Positions 28,008 to 36,692 of a stretch of DNA of 64,000 nucleotides are shown here, in pieces; position 1 is the first letter of the stretch, and each line of letters starts with the position of its first letter. The position numbers were made by a program, and so were the translations under genes. The notes beneath the pieces were generated by a model. The model was not told the DNA's origin. It saw only the letters and a program-made list of their open reading frames with translations, and made no database searches. Origin of the DNA: CAVREM01 sp963728825 (GTDB lineage: Bacteria > Acidobacteriota > Vicinamibacteria > Vicinamibacterales > CAVVIG01); contig CAVSLA010000004.1 of the NCBI GenBank assembly GCA_963728825.1, positions 1,426,001-1,490,000 of the forward strand, written 5' to 3'.

Positions 28008-30101
28008 TTATCCCACTTCAATCAGCTGGAAGCGCTTCTGCCAGCTTTCGAGGATTTTCGTCATCGACTCCCCACCCGGCGTGGCCGCGTCGAGCCAGCC
28101 CGCGGCTTCGCGGCGGGCGGTTTCGAGCAGCTCGCGATCGCGGACCAGATCGATCACACGAAACGTCGGCACGCCGGCCTGGCGCGTACCGAAGAAGTCG
28201 CCCGGGCCGCGCAGCAGCAGATCGCGCTCCGCGATGTCGAAGCCGTCGGTCGTCTCGGTCATCGCCTTGAGCCGTTCACGCGCATCGTCCGACAACGGCG
28301 ACTGGTAGAGCAGACAGCAGAACGACTGGTGCCGGTCGCGTCCGACGCGGCCGCGGAGCTGGTGGAGCTGCGACAGGCCGAAGCGCTCGGCGTGCTCGAC
28401 CACCATCACGCTGGCGTTCGGCACATCGACGCCGACCTCGACGACCGTCGTCGAGACGAGCAGCTGCAGCTCTCCTGCGGCGAAGGCCTTCATGACCCGT
28501 TCCTTGCCCTCGGCCTTCATCCGCCCGTGCAGCAACCCGACGTGAAAGTCAGGGAACACCTGTGCGCCAAGCGTGTCGGCCATCTCGGTGGCCGCTTTCA
28601 GATCGATCTTGGCCGATTCTTCGACCAGCGGGTAGATGACGTACACCTGACGGCCCGCCTCGAGCTGCTGCCTCACGAACGCGTGAATCTCGTCGCGGCG
28701 TGACTCGGGCTTGGCAATCGTGCGTACCGGCAGACGTCCAGGCGGCAGATCGCGGATGAGCGAGACGTCCAGGTCGCCGTAGAGCGTCAAGGCGAGCGTC
28801 CGGGGAATCGGCGTCGCGGTCATCACCAGCACGTCCGGGCGCAGGCCCTTGGTACGAAGCGAGGCGCGCTGCAACACGCCAAAGCGATGCTGCTCGTCGA
28901 TGACCACCAGCCCCAGTTGCTTGAATCGGACGTCCCCCTGCACCAGCGCGTGGGTTCCGACGATCAGATGGAGCGTGCCGGCTTCGACTTCCGCGAGCTG
29001 CTCGCGACGTTTGACGGCGCCGGTTGCGCCGGTCAGCAGCGCCACCCGAAAGCGCGACTGTTGCAGGAGGCGCGAGATGTTGAGGAAGTGCTGTTCAGCG
29101 AGGATTTCGGTCGGCGCCATGAAGGCGACCTGGAGGCCGTTTTCCATCGCGACCAGCGCCGCCAGCAGCGCGACGATGGTTTTGCCGGCGCCGACGTCTC
29201 CCTGGAGCAGTCGGTTCATCGGCGCGGCCCGTTGCATGTCGTCGACGATCTCCTTGAGCGACTGCCTTTGCCCGCCGGTCAGCTTGAACGGCAGAACGGC
29301 GCGCGCCGCCGCGCGGATCCGATCGTCGACGATCACGACCGAGGGTTTCCGTTCGGCCGCCGCCGAACGACGACGCGCGAGAAGCCCCATCTGGAACAGG
29401 AAGGCCTCTTCGAAGATCAGGCCGCGCTGCGCCGGAGCGGCAAACTGGTTCAGTCGCGCCATCGGCTCGTCGGAAGGCGGAAAGTGGGTGCCGGTCAGGG
29501 ACGCACGCCGCGATGGCAGGTTCGAACGCAGCCGGACCGGCTCCGGCAGCGTGTCAGGCAGATCGTCCGGCAGACGCTGCAGCGCTTCGTAGACGATCCG
29601 GCGCTGCATTTTCGGCGTCACGCTTCCGGCTCGTTCGTAGACCGGCACGATCCGCCCTGTATGAATCGTATCGGCGTCCTCCTCGTCGAGGAGCTCGTAT
29701 TGCGGGTTGGTCAGCTGCAGACCGCCGTGGCCGCGCATCTCGACCGTGCCGAACAGGACGACGTGCTGACCGGTTGCGAATACATCTCGGAGAAAGGGTT
29801 GGTTCAGCCAGCTGACGCGGATGGTCCCTGAAGCATCCTCCACCGCCGCCTCGAAGATCTTGAAGCCGGGCCGGCGGGTCGAGCGCAGCCCGCAGCTCAG
29901 AACGCGTCCGGCAATCGAGACCGTCCGTCCTGGTTTCAACGAAGCGATCGACGCCAAGTGGCTGCGATCCTCGTAGCGGAGCGGGAATCGGTACAACAGG
30001 TCTTCAAGGGTGACGAGGCCGGCGCGGGCAAGATCCGCAGCCCGTCTCGGTCCGACGCCCTTCAGGTACTGAAGCGGTGTGGCCAGGAGATCGTCTGACA
30101 C
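28008..30101 (-). CDS. recG: ATP-dependent DNA helicase RecG
   Basis: The 697-residue helicase remodels stalled replication forks and branched recombination intermediates. The N-terminal wedge/OB domain (YLKGVGPRRAADLARAG and IAGRVLSC...SWLNQPFL) is followed by superfamily-2 motifs: Q-like FKLTGGQRQSLKEI, Walker A GDVGAGKT (near 299-306), DEQHRFG (near 398), VMTATPIPRTLALTLYGD, VEVGVDVPNASVMVVEHAERFGLSQLHQLRGRVGR. The C-terminal RecG-specific segment (GPGDFFGTRQAG) is present. The start is GTG at 30101. It is co-directional with rsmD, coaD and rho, and 12 bases after an upstream secreted-protein gene. Confidence 0.97.
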   Translation of the reverse strand: MSDDLLATPLQYLKGVGPRRAADLARAGLVTLEDLLYRFPLRYEDRSHLASIASLKPGRTVSIAGRVLSCGLRSTRRPGFKIFEAAVEDASGTIRVSWLNQPFLRDVFATGQHVVLFGTVEMRGHGGLQLTNPQYELLDEEDADTIHTGRIVPVYERAGSVTPKMQRRIVYEALQRLPDDLPDTLPEPVRLRSNLPSRRASLTGTHFPPSDEPMARLNQFAAPAQRGLIFEEAFLFQMGLLARRRSAAAERKPSVVIVDDRIRAAARAVLPFKLTGGQRQSLKEIVDDMQRAAPMNRLLQGDVGAGKTIVALLAALVAMENGLQVAFMAPTEILAEQHFLNISRLLQQSRFRVALLTGATGAVKRREQLAEVEAGTLHLIVGTHALVQGDVRFKQLGLVVIDEQHRFGVLQRASLRTKGLRPDVLVMTATPIPRTLALTLYGDLDVSLIRDLPPGRLPVRTIAKPESRRDEIHAFVRQQLEAGRQVYVIYPLVEESAKIDLKAATEMADTLGAQVFPDFHVGLLHGRMKAEGKERVMKAFAAGELQLLVSTTVVEVGVDVPNASVMVVEHAERFGLSQLHQLRGRVGRDRHQSFCCLLYQSPLSDDARERLKAMTETTDGFDIAERDLLLRGPGDFFGTRQAGVPTFRVIDLVRDRELLETARREAAGWLDAATPGGESMTKILESWQKRFQLIEVG

Positions 30102-30113
30102 ATCGCGAGGAGG

Positions 30114-30719
30114 CTATTGCACGACGATGGCCTGCCCGCGGTCGACGACGATCTGACGGATGCCGGCGGGCAATGTGAAGCGGCCGTCGAGGTCGATGCC
30201 AGAGGGGAACCGCTTGGATCGGGAATAGTGCGACACGATCTGCTGCAGCACCACTTTCGGGACGCGCACGCCCGCAACCGTGGCCGATTCGAACAGCAGA
30301 CGCGCACTGCCATCGCGGCTCTGCAGCGTGCCGGTCGCGACGACGGGCACCTGGCCGCGGAGATAGCTGAGCGGGTTGAACATGCTGGTTGCCCCGAGTC
30401 CCCGCCGCACGCGGTCGAGGTCCACGACCGCCTGCGCCGAGCTGCGACCCTCGCCGAGCATCGCCACGGCCGGCGACACGACGCCGTTCGGCAGATCGTT
30501 GGCGGCTTCGAGCGCCAGATACCCGTTGAGCTCGTCTTCCGTGATGGTTGTTCGCGCCGGGGAGCGCTCGCTGTGATCGCGCCCAGCGATCGCCGCAATC
30601 TTCGCTTTCAGGCTGTCAGCGTTGCCGCGCATGACGACCGGGTCCGGGGCGTAGGCAGCCGCTGCCGCTGCCAGAAGCGGAGCGAGCACGAGGGTGAGAC
30701 AGCATCGTGAAGCAGACAT
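30114..30719 (-). CDS. Secreted hypothetical protein
   Basis: I do not recognise a family. The 201-residue protein has a cleavable-looking signal peptide (MSASRCCLTLVLAPLLAAAAAAYA). A soluble domain follows with alternating beta-rich segments (VVATGTLQSRDGSARLLFESATVAGVRVP, then DLDGRFTLPAGIRQIVVDRGQAIVVQ). The sequence ELNGYLALEAANDLPNGVVSP near residue 64-84 followed by a repeat of hydrophobic strands suggests a lipid- or lipoprotein-interacting beta fold (DUF2993-like is one guess). It precedes recG by 12 bases on the same strand but is unlikely to share its function. Confidence 0.7.
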   Translation of the reverse strand: MSASRCCLTLVLAPLLAAAAAAYAPDPVVMRGNADSLKAKIAAIAGRDHSERSPARTTITEDELNGYLALEAANDLPNGVVSPAVAMLGEGRSSAQAVVDLDRVRRGLGATSMFNPLSYLRGQVPVVATGTLQSRDGSARLLFESATVAGVRVPKVVLQQIVSHYSRSKRFPSGIDLDGRFTLPAGIRQIVVDRGQAIVVQ

Positions 30720-30796
30720 CGAAGGCGATCGAATTGTACTACGGGAAATTCGACGAGACAGCCGTCGTGCACGCTCCCGAACGGAGCGCTGCCTGA

Positions 30797-31372
30797 CTAC
30801 GGTTGGAACTGGCCCGGCTGGCCCTGACGACCGCGACCCTGACGGGCGCGCATGAGCAGCTCGATTTTGCGCTGCTCGGTCATTTCTTCGAAGATACGGA
30901 AGCGCGCCTGCTGAATCGGTGTCAGCACCTGATCGACCGCGGTCTGGTTCTGTTTGATCTCGACGGCCGCACGCGCCTCCAGATCGTCTAGCGCCTTCAA
31001 TCGATCCTTGAGCCGCTCATCGTCGACCGGGCCCGCTCGCCCCGTCGTCATCCGACGCAGTTCCTGCAGCAACCGCTGGCGATCCCCCTGCATTCGCCGT
31101 CGCGTTTCCTGGAGCGTGCGCACGCGCGCCAGGAAACGCGGAAACTGTTCGTCAGTCAGCTGCAACGTCTCCTGCGCCTGAATGAGCATGTAGCCGTCGA
31201 GCATGCGTTGGATTTCGGCCGGCGATACGACCGCGTCGCCCGGCCCCTGCCCTGGCGGCGGCGCTTGACGGCCCTGCGCGGCGAGATGTACCGGGATCGT
31301 GCAGGCGATGAGAAGCACCGCGAGCACCCTGGGAACCTCGCACACTTCGACAAGCGTGTAGACCTTCTCCAT
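30797..31372 (-). CDS. Periplasmic CpxP/Spy-like helical protein
   Basis: The 191-residue protein has a signal segment (VPRVLAVLLIACTIPVHLAAQG), a Gly/Pro-rich linker, and an all-helical domain rich in Arg/Glu/Gln: LQLTDEQFPRFLARVRTLQETRRRMQ followed by VLTPIQQARFRIFEEM, like the paired LTxxQ motifs of CpxP/Spy/ZraP stress chaperones. It starts immediately after the anti-sigma stop codon (TAG then ATG at 31372); a GTG at 31336 would give a tidier signal peptide. As third gene of the sigma/anti-sigma unit it is probably an output or feedback element of an envelope-stress response. Confidence 0.78.
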   Translation of the reverse strand: MEKVYTLVEVCEVPRVLAVLLIACTIPVHLAAQGRQAPPPGQGPGDAVVSPAEIQRMLDGYMLIQAQETLQLTDEQFPRFLARVRTLQETRRRMQGDRQRLLQELRRMTTGRAGPVDDERLKDRLKALDDLEARAAVEIKQNQTAVDQVLTPIQQARFRIFEEMTEQRKIELLMRARQGRGRQGQPGQFQP

Positions 31373-31978
31373 CTATGCCCCTGACGCGGCCAGCGCTTCC
31401 TCCAGAATCCGCTGCAGTTCGAGACGCTCTTCGGGACTCAACGCGAACACGACCTTGTCCGCCGTGCCGTGTGAGGGGACGAGGCCGGCCTCCGACGCCG
31501 TGTCCCATTCGATTCCTGAGCTCAGCTCGGCGAGCAGCGCCAGCGCGGGATCCGCATCGAACGCGCTCAATTCGCCAGACGCCGACGGCTCGACGGTCGT
31601 CGCGATGATCGACGCATCCTGACGCGGATTCTGTCTGACGGCGATGCCTGCGATCACGACCAGCGCAGCCACTGCGACTGCCGAGAGTCCAAAACGCCAG
31701 GAGAGCGGGATCGTCCACCAGGAAAGCTCGCCCCGGCCATGCCCTTCGATGGCAATACGGTCGCGCACACGCGTCGACAGATGAGCCCAGAAAAGCGGCG
31801 ACGGCTCAGGCACGGCGACATCGGCGGCGGCTGCAATCGCGTCACCGAGCGCCGCGACCTGGTCCGCGCAATCGGCGCACGATCTGAGGTGTGGAAACTC
31901 GTCGCGCGATCGAGTCCCTTCGGCGAGGTCGAGCAGCTGTTCCGGTGTCAGATGTGCCACGTCAGACGGCCTCGTCAC
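31373..31978 (-). CDS. Membrane-anchored zinc anti-sigma factor
   Basis: The 201-residue protein has an N-terminal ZAS-type motif, H-x3-C-x2-C in HLRSCADC (about residues 30-37), one transmembrane helix (LSAVAVAALVVIAGIAV near 97-113) and a 90-residue extracytoplasmic region ending in a helical ALSPEERLELQRILEEAL segment. Such proteins hold the cognate ECF sigma factor at the membrane until an envelope or redox signal releases it. Its start lies 17 bases inside the sigma gene, so the pair is translationally coupled. Confidence 0.85.
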   Translation of the reverse strand: MTRPSDVAHLTPEQLLDLAEGTRSRDEFPHLRSCADCADQVAALGDAIAAAADVAVPEPSPLFWAHLSTRVRDRIAIEGHGRGELSWWTIPLSWRFGLSAVAVAALVVIAGIAVRQNPRQDASIIATTVEPSASGELSAFDADPALALLAELSSGIEWDTASEAGLVPSHGTADKVVFALSPEERLELQRILEEALAASGA

Positions 31979-32600
31979 CCAGCATTTTCTTCAGGTTCTG
32001 CAGCGCGTGAAAAACGTTCGCCTTGACCGCACCCACTGAGCTGCCGAGCGCCGCCGCAATCTCCTGGTGCGCCATGTCGTGGTACATCCGGAGAATCAGC
32101 GCCGCGCGCTGCTTGTGCGGCAGTTGGGCGATGGCGCTGCGGACACGTTCGGCACGCTCACTCCGCAACAGGCGATCCGCTGCGCTTTCTGACCTGGTGT
32201 CGACGTGATGCCGTTCCTCGACCGGTTCGGTCAGCGGCGCCTTGACGCTGACGCGGTTCAGGCAGACGTTGACGCCGATGCGGTACAACCAGGTCCCGAG
32301 CGACGACTGACCGCGAAACTTCTTCAGGCCGCGGTAGGCCCGCAGAAAGACATCCTGGGTCAGATCGCTCGCGTCCTCGTGGTTCGTGACAAACCGATAG
32401 CACAACTGATACACCGCGCGTTGATGCCGTTCGACCACCAGATCGAAGGCGCCGGGTTCGCCGCGGACGCACGCGGCGACGAGGTCGGCGTCGCCAATGT
32501 CGGGCGATATCGTCACGACCGGCGATTCAGGACCGACCACGGTGAGCTCCCAATCCGGTGTGCTCGTCCGCGGAAGTGCCCACTCAATCACGCGTGCCAT
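31962..32600 (-). CDS. ECF RNA polymerase sigma factor (RpoE-like)
   Basis: The 212-residue sigma-70 family protein of the ECF class has region 2 with FDLVVERHQRAVYQLCYRFVTNHEDASDLTQDVFLRAYRGL (about residues 52-92) and region 4 with AIAQLPHKQRAALILRMYHDMAHQEIAAALGSSVGAVKANVFHALQNLKK (about 157-206). It lacks region 1.1 and region 3. About 35 extra N-terminal residues precede the conserved start, so a later initiation codon is possible. It heads a three-gene unit with its anti-sigma factor and a CpxP-like protein, pointing to envelope stress. I could not identify a confident autoregulated promoter upstream. Confidence 0.92.
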   Translation of the reverse strand: MARVIEWALPRTSTPDWELTVVGPESPVVTISPDIGDADLVAACVRGEPGAFDLVVERHQRAVYQLCYRFVTNHEDASDLTQDVFLRAYRGLKKFRGQSSLGTWLYRIGVNVCLNRVSVKAPLTEPVEERHHVDTRSESAADRLLRSERAERVRSAIAQLPHKQRAALILRMYHDMAHQEIAAALGSSVGAVKANVFHALQNLKKMLGDEAV

Positions 32601-32671
32601 TGGGGCCGGAAATCCACCACACCGTTAGACCGTCCTCGGGCCGAAAACGTAAAAATCCTGTTAGGAACCGT

Positions 32672-33985
32672 CTAGCGCCGGGCAATAACCGCATAGTCCA
32701 TCGACGAAAACAGCCGCGCGTTGAGCTTGTCGGCGTGGTCGTTGACGGCGGCCGCCAGGGCCTCGACCGACGGGTGGCCGCCCGCAAGCGCTTCGGTCCG
32801 GACGAGATCCAGCCGATCGCCGGCGGTGACCGGCTGCCGGAACCGGATGTCGACCGCCGAAAAGCCGCTGGCTTCCACCAGATAACCCAGCGTGTCGGGA
32901 TGGAGCGGCCTTTGATGGGTCAAGTCCCGGATGTAGGTCTCGAAAAACGCCATCCAGCACGCCGCGTTGATGGTCTCCAGGATCAGCGGCGCGCCTTCAT
33001 TCATCTTGTGATACGCGGTTTCCAGGAACCGCACCAAATACGCCGGCGCAAAGTGCTCGACGACCTGGATGGCGGCAAGCGCGCCGATGCTGCGATCGGT
33101 CTGTCGGCCGAGATACGACAGCGCGTCTCCCTGCTCGACCTGGAGCCCCTGCGAACGGCATAACTCCACCATCGCGGCATTGGTGTCCACGCCCCTCGCG
33201 GCGACTCCCCTCGCGCCAAGCGCCGCGAGCAGCTCGCCGCGCCCGCACCCGACGTCGACGACGTTGGTCGCCGATCCGAGCAGGGGCAGATACTCCTCGA
33301 CGCGACGACGGATGTCTGCGGACGACCCTCGATAGCGATCCTCGAAGGCGACGTAGGTGACCGAATCGACCGGCCTGGCGAAGACCTCGTGCTGAATGGC
33401 TTCGCCGGTATCGGGGCGAGGTCCTGGCCCTTCAACTACCCGGTCGACTTCGCGCTTGATGGCGGCGAGACGTTGCTCCGCCGTCGCCAGCCGCTCGCGG
33501 AATTCGCGCGCGCCGAGGCTGCGGTCCTTCGTATCGACGTAGGCCGTGACCGTTTGGAGATGCTGGACGAGCAATGACTGGAACCGCGCCACGGCTTGCA
33601 GCTCCGTCTGCATCGCTTCCCTCAACCGCATCGCCGCCTCGACGCGTCGGTCGAGGGCTTCGGCGGTCTGGTTCAGATGATCGACAACCGCCGAGTTGAA
33701 TTCTGCCTGTGCCTGAATCGCGGGTCCGACCAGTCGCCAGATGAACCCGGCCAGTCGGCCTTTGAGTGATCGATCGATTCGAGGCGGCCCGCCCGGCAGA
33801 ATGTTCCAGCGTTCGTTGATCGTTCCGAGCCGGCTCCGATCAGTTCCCGCGGGCGCGGGCGGCAGAACGGGAGCCGGCGACAGCGCGCGATCCACGGCTG
33901 TCAGCGCCTCGTTATAGGCGCGGTCGGCCGCCTGGCGTTCGCGGTCCAGCCGCGCCATCAGGTCGTCAACAGGCTCGATCGTCAC
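32672..33985 (-). CDS. SAM-dependent methyltransferase with coiled-coil N-terminus
   Basis: The 437-residue protein has a helical N-terminal half (residues 1-200; dense Arg/Glu/Leu/Gln, likely coiled coil). A class I methyltransferase domain follows: NVVDVGCGRGELLAALGARGV (near 240-260), GVDTNAAMVELCRSQGL, and AAIQVVEHFAPAYLVRFLETAYHKM. This layout resembles methyltransferases in polysaccharide or O-antigen loci that cap or modify glycans with help of a coiled-coil ruler (WbdD-like); that is inference. A PfkB-type kinase ends four bases upstream on the same strand, and two surface-glycan-type membrane proteins are divergent from the pair. Confidence 0.8.
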   Translation of the reverse strand: MTIEPVDDLMARLDRERQAADRAYNEALTAVDRALSPAPVLPPAPAGTDRSRLGTINERWNILPGGPPRIDRSLKGRLAGFIWRLVGPAIQAQAEFNSAVVDHLNQTAEALDRRVEAAMRLREAMQTELQAVARFQSLLVQHLQTVTAYVDTKDRSLGAREFRERLATAEQRLAAIKREVDRVVEGPGPRPDTGEAIQHEVFARPVDSVTYVAFEDRYRGSSADIRRRVEEYLPLLGSATNVVDVGCGRGELLAALGARGVAARGVDTNAAMVELCRSQGLQVEQGDALSYLGRQTDRSIGALAAIQVVEHFAPAYLVRFLETAYHKMNEGAPLILETINAACWMAFFETYIRDLTHQRPLHPDTLGYLVEASGFSAVDIRFRQPVTAGDRLDLVRTEALAGGHPSVEALAAAVNDHADKLNARLFSSMDYAVIARR

Positions 33986-33988
33986 GGG

Positions 33989-34942
33989 TCAGCCGTTCCG
34001 GCTAGCGTACAACAACTGATCGACCTCGTCGGCCGTCGGCAGACCGCCGCGCGCCCCAAGCTCGCGGCAGTTCAGTGCGGCGACGGCATTCGCATACCGC
34101 AACGCCTCTTCGAGCTCACCGTCCGGTGCGCGCAGGCATGCCGCGGCAAAGCCTCCGCGAAACGCATCCCCCGCGCCGGTGCTGTCGACGCACGGCACGC
34201 GGAACGCCGGCGTCCGGATTTCACGTCCGCCGCACAAGGCCAGGCTGCCTTCGTCGCCAAGGGTCACGCAAACCAGCGGCGCCCCGAATTCGCGCGCGAG
34301 CGCCTCCAGCGCTCGTCCAGTCGATTGATACCCCGTGTACTCCGTGGGAAACTGCTCCGCCGCAATCAGGGCGTCGACATGTCGAAGCAGATCGCCGACG
34401 TTCGGCCGTACCTTCTCGACATCGACGATCGTCAGCATGCCGGCCTCGCGTGCGTAGCATGCCGCCTGGGTCGCAGCTGCTGTTTCGTGGCAATCGACGA
34501 TCAGCACCCGACCCGCGGTCACCGCCCGCCGATCGACCGAGGAGGGATCGATCGACAGGCCCGGGTGCCGATGCCACAGGACCGTGCGCTCACCGGTCCG
34601 GCTGTCAACCAGCACGACCGCGAACTGGTTGGTGGCATCCTGGACGGTCGTGGATGGGGTCAGGTCTACGCCGACTTCCGTCAGGCTGGCACGGGAAAGG
34701 GCGCCGAGATCGTCGCCGCCGAAACGGCCGATGTAGCTCGATTTCCACCCGAGCCTGGCGCAGACGCTCAGGGCGGTCGCGATCTGCCCGCCGGGCAGCC
34801 GATCGAAATGTTCGAGCCGTTGTTTCGAGTTCGGTGCCGGATAATTGGCGACGACCGTCACCAGGTCGATACTGTTCAGCCCGAGGCCGACGACATCGAA
34901 GGCCGTGGGTCCCGAAGGCTGCAGGCGAAACGGGAGGCGCAC
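33989..34942 (-). CDS. PfkB-family carbohydrate kinase
   Basis: The 317-residue ribokinase-fold kinase begins FDVVGLGLNSIDLVTVV, has the glycine pair LPGGQIATALSVCARLGWKSSYIGRFGGDDLG, and the C-terminal PfkB signature CVDSTGAGDAFRGGFAAA with catalytic Asp in GAGDAF. The substrate is a sugar or nucleoside; ribose, fructose or an adenosine-type sugar cannot be told apart. The GTG at 34942 is preferred; the longer ATG start at 35032 would almost meet the divergent gene at 35058. The stop lies four bases before the methyltransferase start, so the two are probably co-expressed. Confidence 0.87.
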   Translation of the reverse strand: MRLPFRLQPSGPTAFDVVGLGLNSIDLVTVVANYPAPNSKQRLEHFDRLPGGQIATALSVCARLGWKSSYIGRFGGDDLGALSRASLTEVGVDLTPSTTVQDATNQFAVVLVDSRTGERTVLWHRHPGLSIDPSSVDRRAVTAGRVLIVDCHETAAATQAACYAREAGMLTIVDVEKVRPNVGDLLRHVDALIAAEQFPTEYTGYQSTGRALEALAREFGAPLVCVTLGDEGSLALCGGREIRTPAFRVPCVDSTGAGDAFRGGFAAACLRAPDGELEEALRYANAVAALNCRELGARGGLPTADEVDQLLYASRNG

Positions 34943-35057
34943 GCGCGGGATGCTAGCAGTGAAGCCGGCTATCCGGCCAGATGGCGTGCGTCGGGCGGGG
35001 GTGCTAAAATCCTGGCTCTCATCGGCAATCAAGTTCCATTCTGTCGCATGGTATGAG

Positions 35058-36692
35058 GTGACAAGCCTACGCGGCTCACGACCGACGTCGGTATCAGTCC
35101 TACTTGCGGCGATTCTGGCCCTTGCCGCAGTGGTTCGGTTCTGGGGTCTGGGATTCGGCCTGCCTCATACCCAGACACGCCCCGACGAGACCCACATCAT
35201 CGACGTCACCTTGTATTTCCTGAAGGGTGATTTCAAGCCGCCGTTCTACGACTACCCCTGGCTCTACATGTGGATCCTGACCAGTCTGTACATGGGTTAC
35301 TACGCCGTGGGAGCGATCGCGGGATCGTTCAGCAGCGTTGGCGACCTGGTGGCCAGCTGGCCGGTCAACTGGGCGCCGTTCTTCCTCATCAGCCGCGGGC
35401 TGTCGGCGGCGGCCGGAACGGTCACCGTATGGGTGGTGTACCGAATGGGCAGCAGGCTCTGGGACCAGGCGACCGGCCTGGTCGCCGCGCTCTTCATGGC
35501 GCTCGCGTTCATTCACGCGCGCGACTCCCACTTCGGCACGACCGATGTGACGATGACCCTGTTCATCGTGGCGTCAGTCGCGCTGCTGGTCAGGGCGCAC
35601 TTCACCGGCCGGGCGATACTCTTTGCCCTGGCGGGTGTGGCCGGCGGGTTGGCAACGGCCACGAAGTACAACGGCGTCTTCCTGCTCGCACCGTTGGCGG
35701 TCAGCCAGCTGCTCCACGTCATCGATTCGCCAGGCCGCCGGCTTGCCGCTGCCTTCGATGCGCGGCTGATCTGGTTTGGCGTGCCGTTCGCCGCCGTCTT
35801 CGCCATCGGCGTGCCGTTTGTCGTCGCTGACGTCGATCGATTCTGGGCGGCGATGCGCGACCTGTCGCACTCGATGCGATACGGCCAGGGTGCTGTGACG
35901 CCGGACAACGGGTGGCTGCACCACCTCACGCACTCGCTTCGCTACGGCGTGAGCCTGCCGCTGCTTCTGGCCGGCTTTGCCGGGGCGATTGCGCTCGCGG
36001 TGCGCGAACCCAGGAAGGCCGCGCTGCTGCTCTCATTTCCACTGGTCTACTTCGTCATCGCCGGCAGCTTCCGCAACCTGTTCTTCCGCTACATGATCCC
36101 GGTCGTCCCGTTCCTGCTCGTGGCGGCCGCGTGGCTCGTCACGACGACGCTCAGGCGATTCGGCGGCACGAACCTCGCGATCGCCGTCGTGGCTCTCTCG
36201 CTCGCACTGCCATCGGCCGTCAGCATCTGGCGGTTCAATCGGATCATCGATGCGACCGACAACCGGGTGCTGGTCGCGGATTGGTTTGCGCGCAACGTCC
36301 GCGCGGGCGATTCTGTCCTGCAGAGCGGTTCACTCTACGGGTATGCTCAACTGGACAATCGCGTGTGGGAGCCCTGGACGTGGGATCGCAACCGCAGGAT
36401 CTTCATGCTGCAGAACAAGCCGGCCGATGGCCGGCCCGACTGGATTCTCGTCCAGGAATCTCCCCTGCCGAGCATGACGCAGGACATCGTCAAGGAGTTC
36501 CTCACCGAGGATTACCTCTTCGCGTGGCAGTTCACCGCCTTCTCGCCGGGCAAACAGCGCGTCTACGATTTGCAGGACGCCTTTTTTGTGCCGTTCGCCG
36601 GATTCGACGGTGTCCAACGGCCCGGTCCGAATTTCACGCTGTACAAGCGGTCGGCTGGCAGCTTCAAAAATGAAGCGCGATCCGGTCACTGA
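35058..36692 (+). CDS. Polytopic glycosyltransferase (PMT/ArnT-like, GT-C)
   Basis: The 544-residue membrane protein has about 10-12 hydrophobic segments. Near the N-terminus are a short loop with TRPDETHI and the acidic motif typical of GT-C enzymes, which use polyprenyl-phosphate sugars (GT39/GT83-like). Conserved loop segments are ATKYNGVFLLAPLAV and FRNLFFRYMIPVVPFLLVAAAWLV. The C-terminal region after residue 430 is soluble and periplasmic. It would transfer a sugar from a lipid-linked donor to a cell-envelope acceptor; the acceptor is unknown. The start is GTG 35058, where the hydrophobic domain begins. The next gene overlaps its 3' end by 23 bases. Confidence 0.85.
   Translation: MTSLRGSRPTSVSVLLAAILALAAVVRFWGLGFGLPHTQTRPDETHIIDVTLYFLKGDFKPPFYDYPWLYMWILTSLYMGYYAVGAIAGSFSSVGDLVASWPVNWAPFFLISRGLSAAAGTVTVWVVYRMGSRLWDQATGLVAALFMALAFIHARDSHFGTTDVTMTLFIVASVALLVRAHFTGRAILFALAGVAGGLATATKYNGVFLLAPLAVSQLLHVIDSPGRRLAAAFDARLIWFGVPFAAVFAIGVPFVVADVDRFWAAMRDLSHSMRYGQGAVTPDNGWLHHLTHSLRYGVSLPLLLAGFAGAIALAVREPRKAALLLSFPLVYFVIAGSFRNLFFRYMIPVVPFLLVAAAWLVTTTLRRFGGTNLAIAVVALSLALPSAVSIWRFNRIIDATDNRVLVADWFARNVRAGDSVLQSGSLYGYAQLDNRVWEPWTWDRNRRIFMLQNKPADGRPDWILVQESPLPSMTQDIVKEFLTEDYLFAWQFTAFSPGKQRVYDLQDAFFVPFAGFDGVQRPGPNFTLYKRSAGSFKNEARSGH

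Noticed and set aside
27908..28021. Longer N-terminus for RsmD
   Set aside because: The 38 extra codons are the GATTACCC repeat. RsmD proteins start with MRVIAG-like sequence, matching ATG 27907.
32601..32671. ECF-type autoregulatory promoter upstream of the sigma gene
   Set aside because: GGTTCCTAACAGG and GGTCTAA are vaguely ECF-like, but spacing and sequence do not match a known class convincingly.
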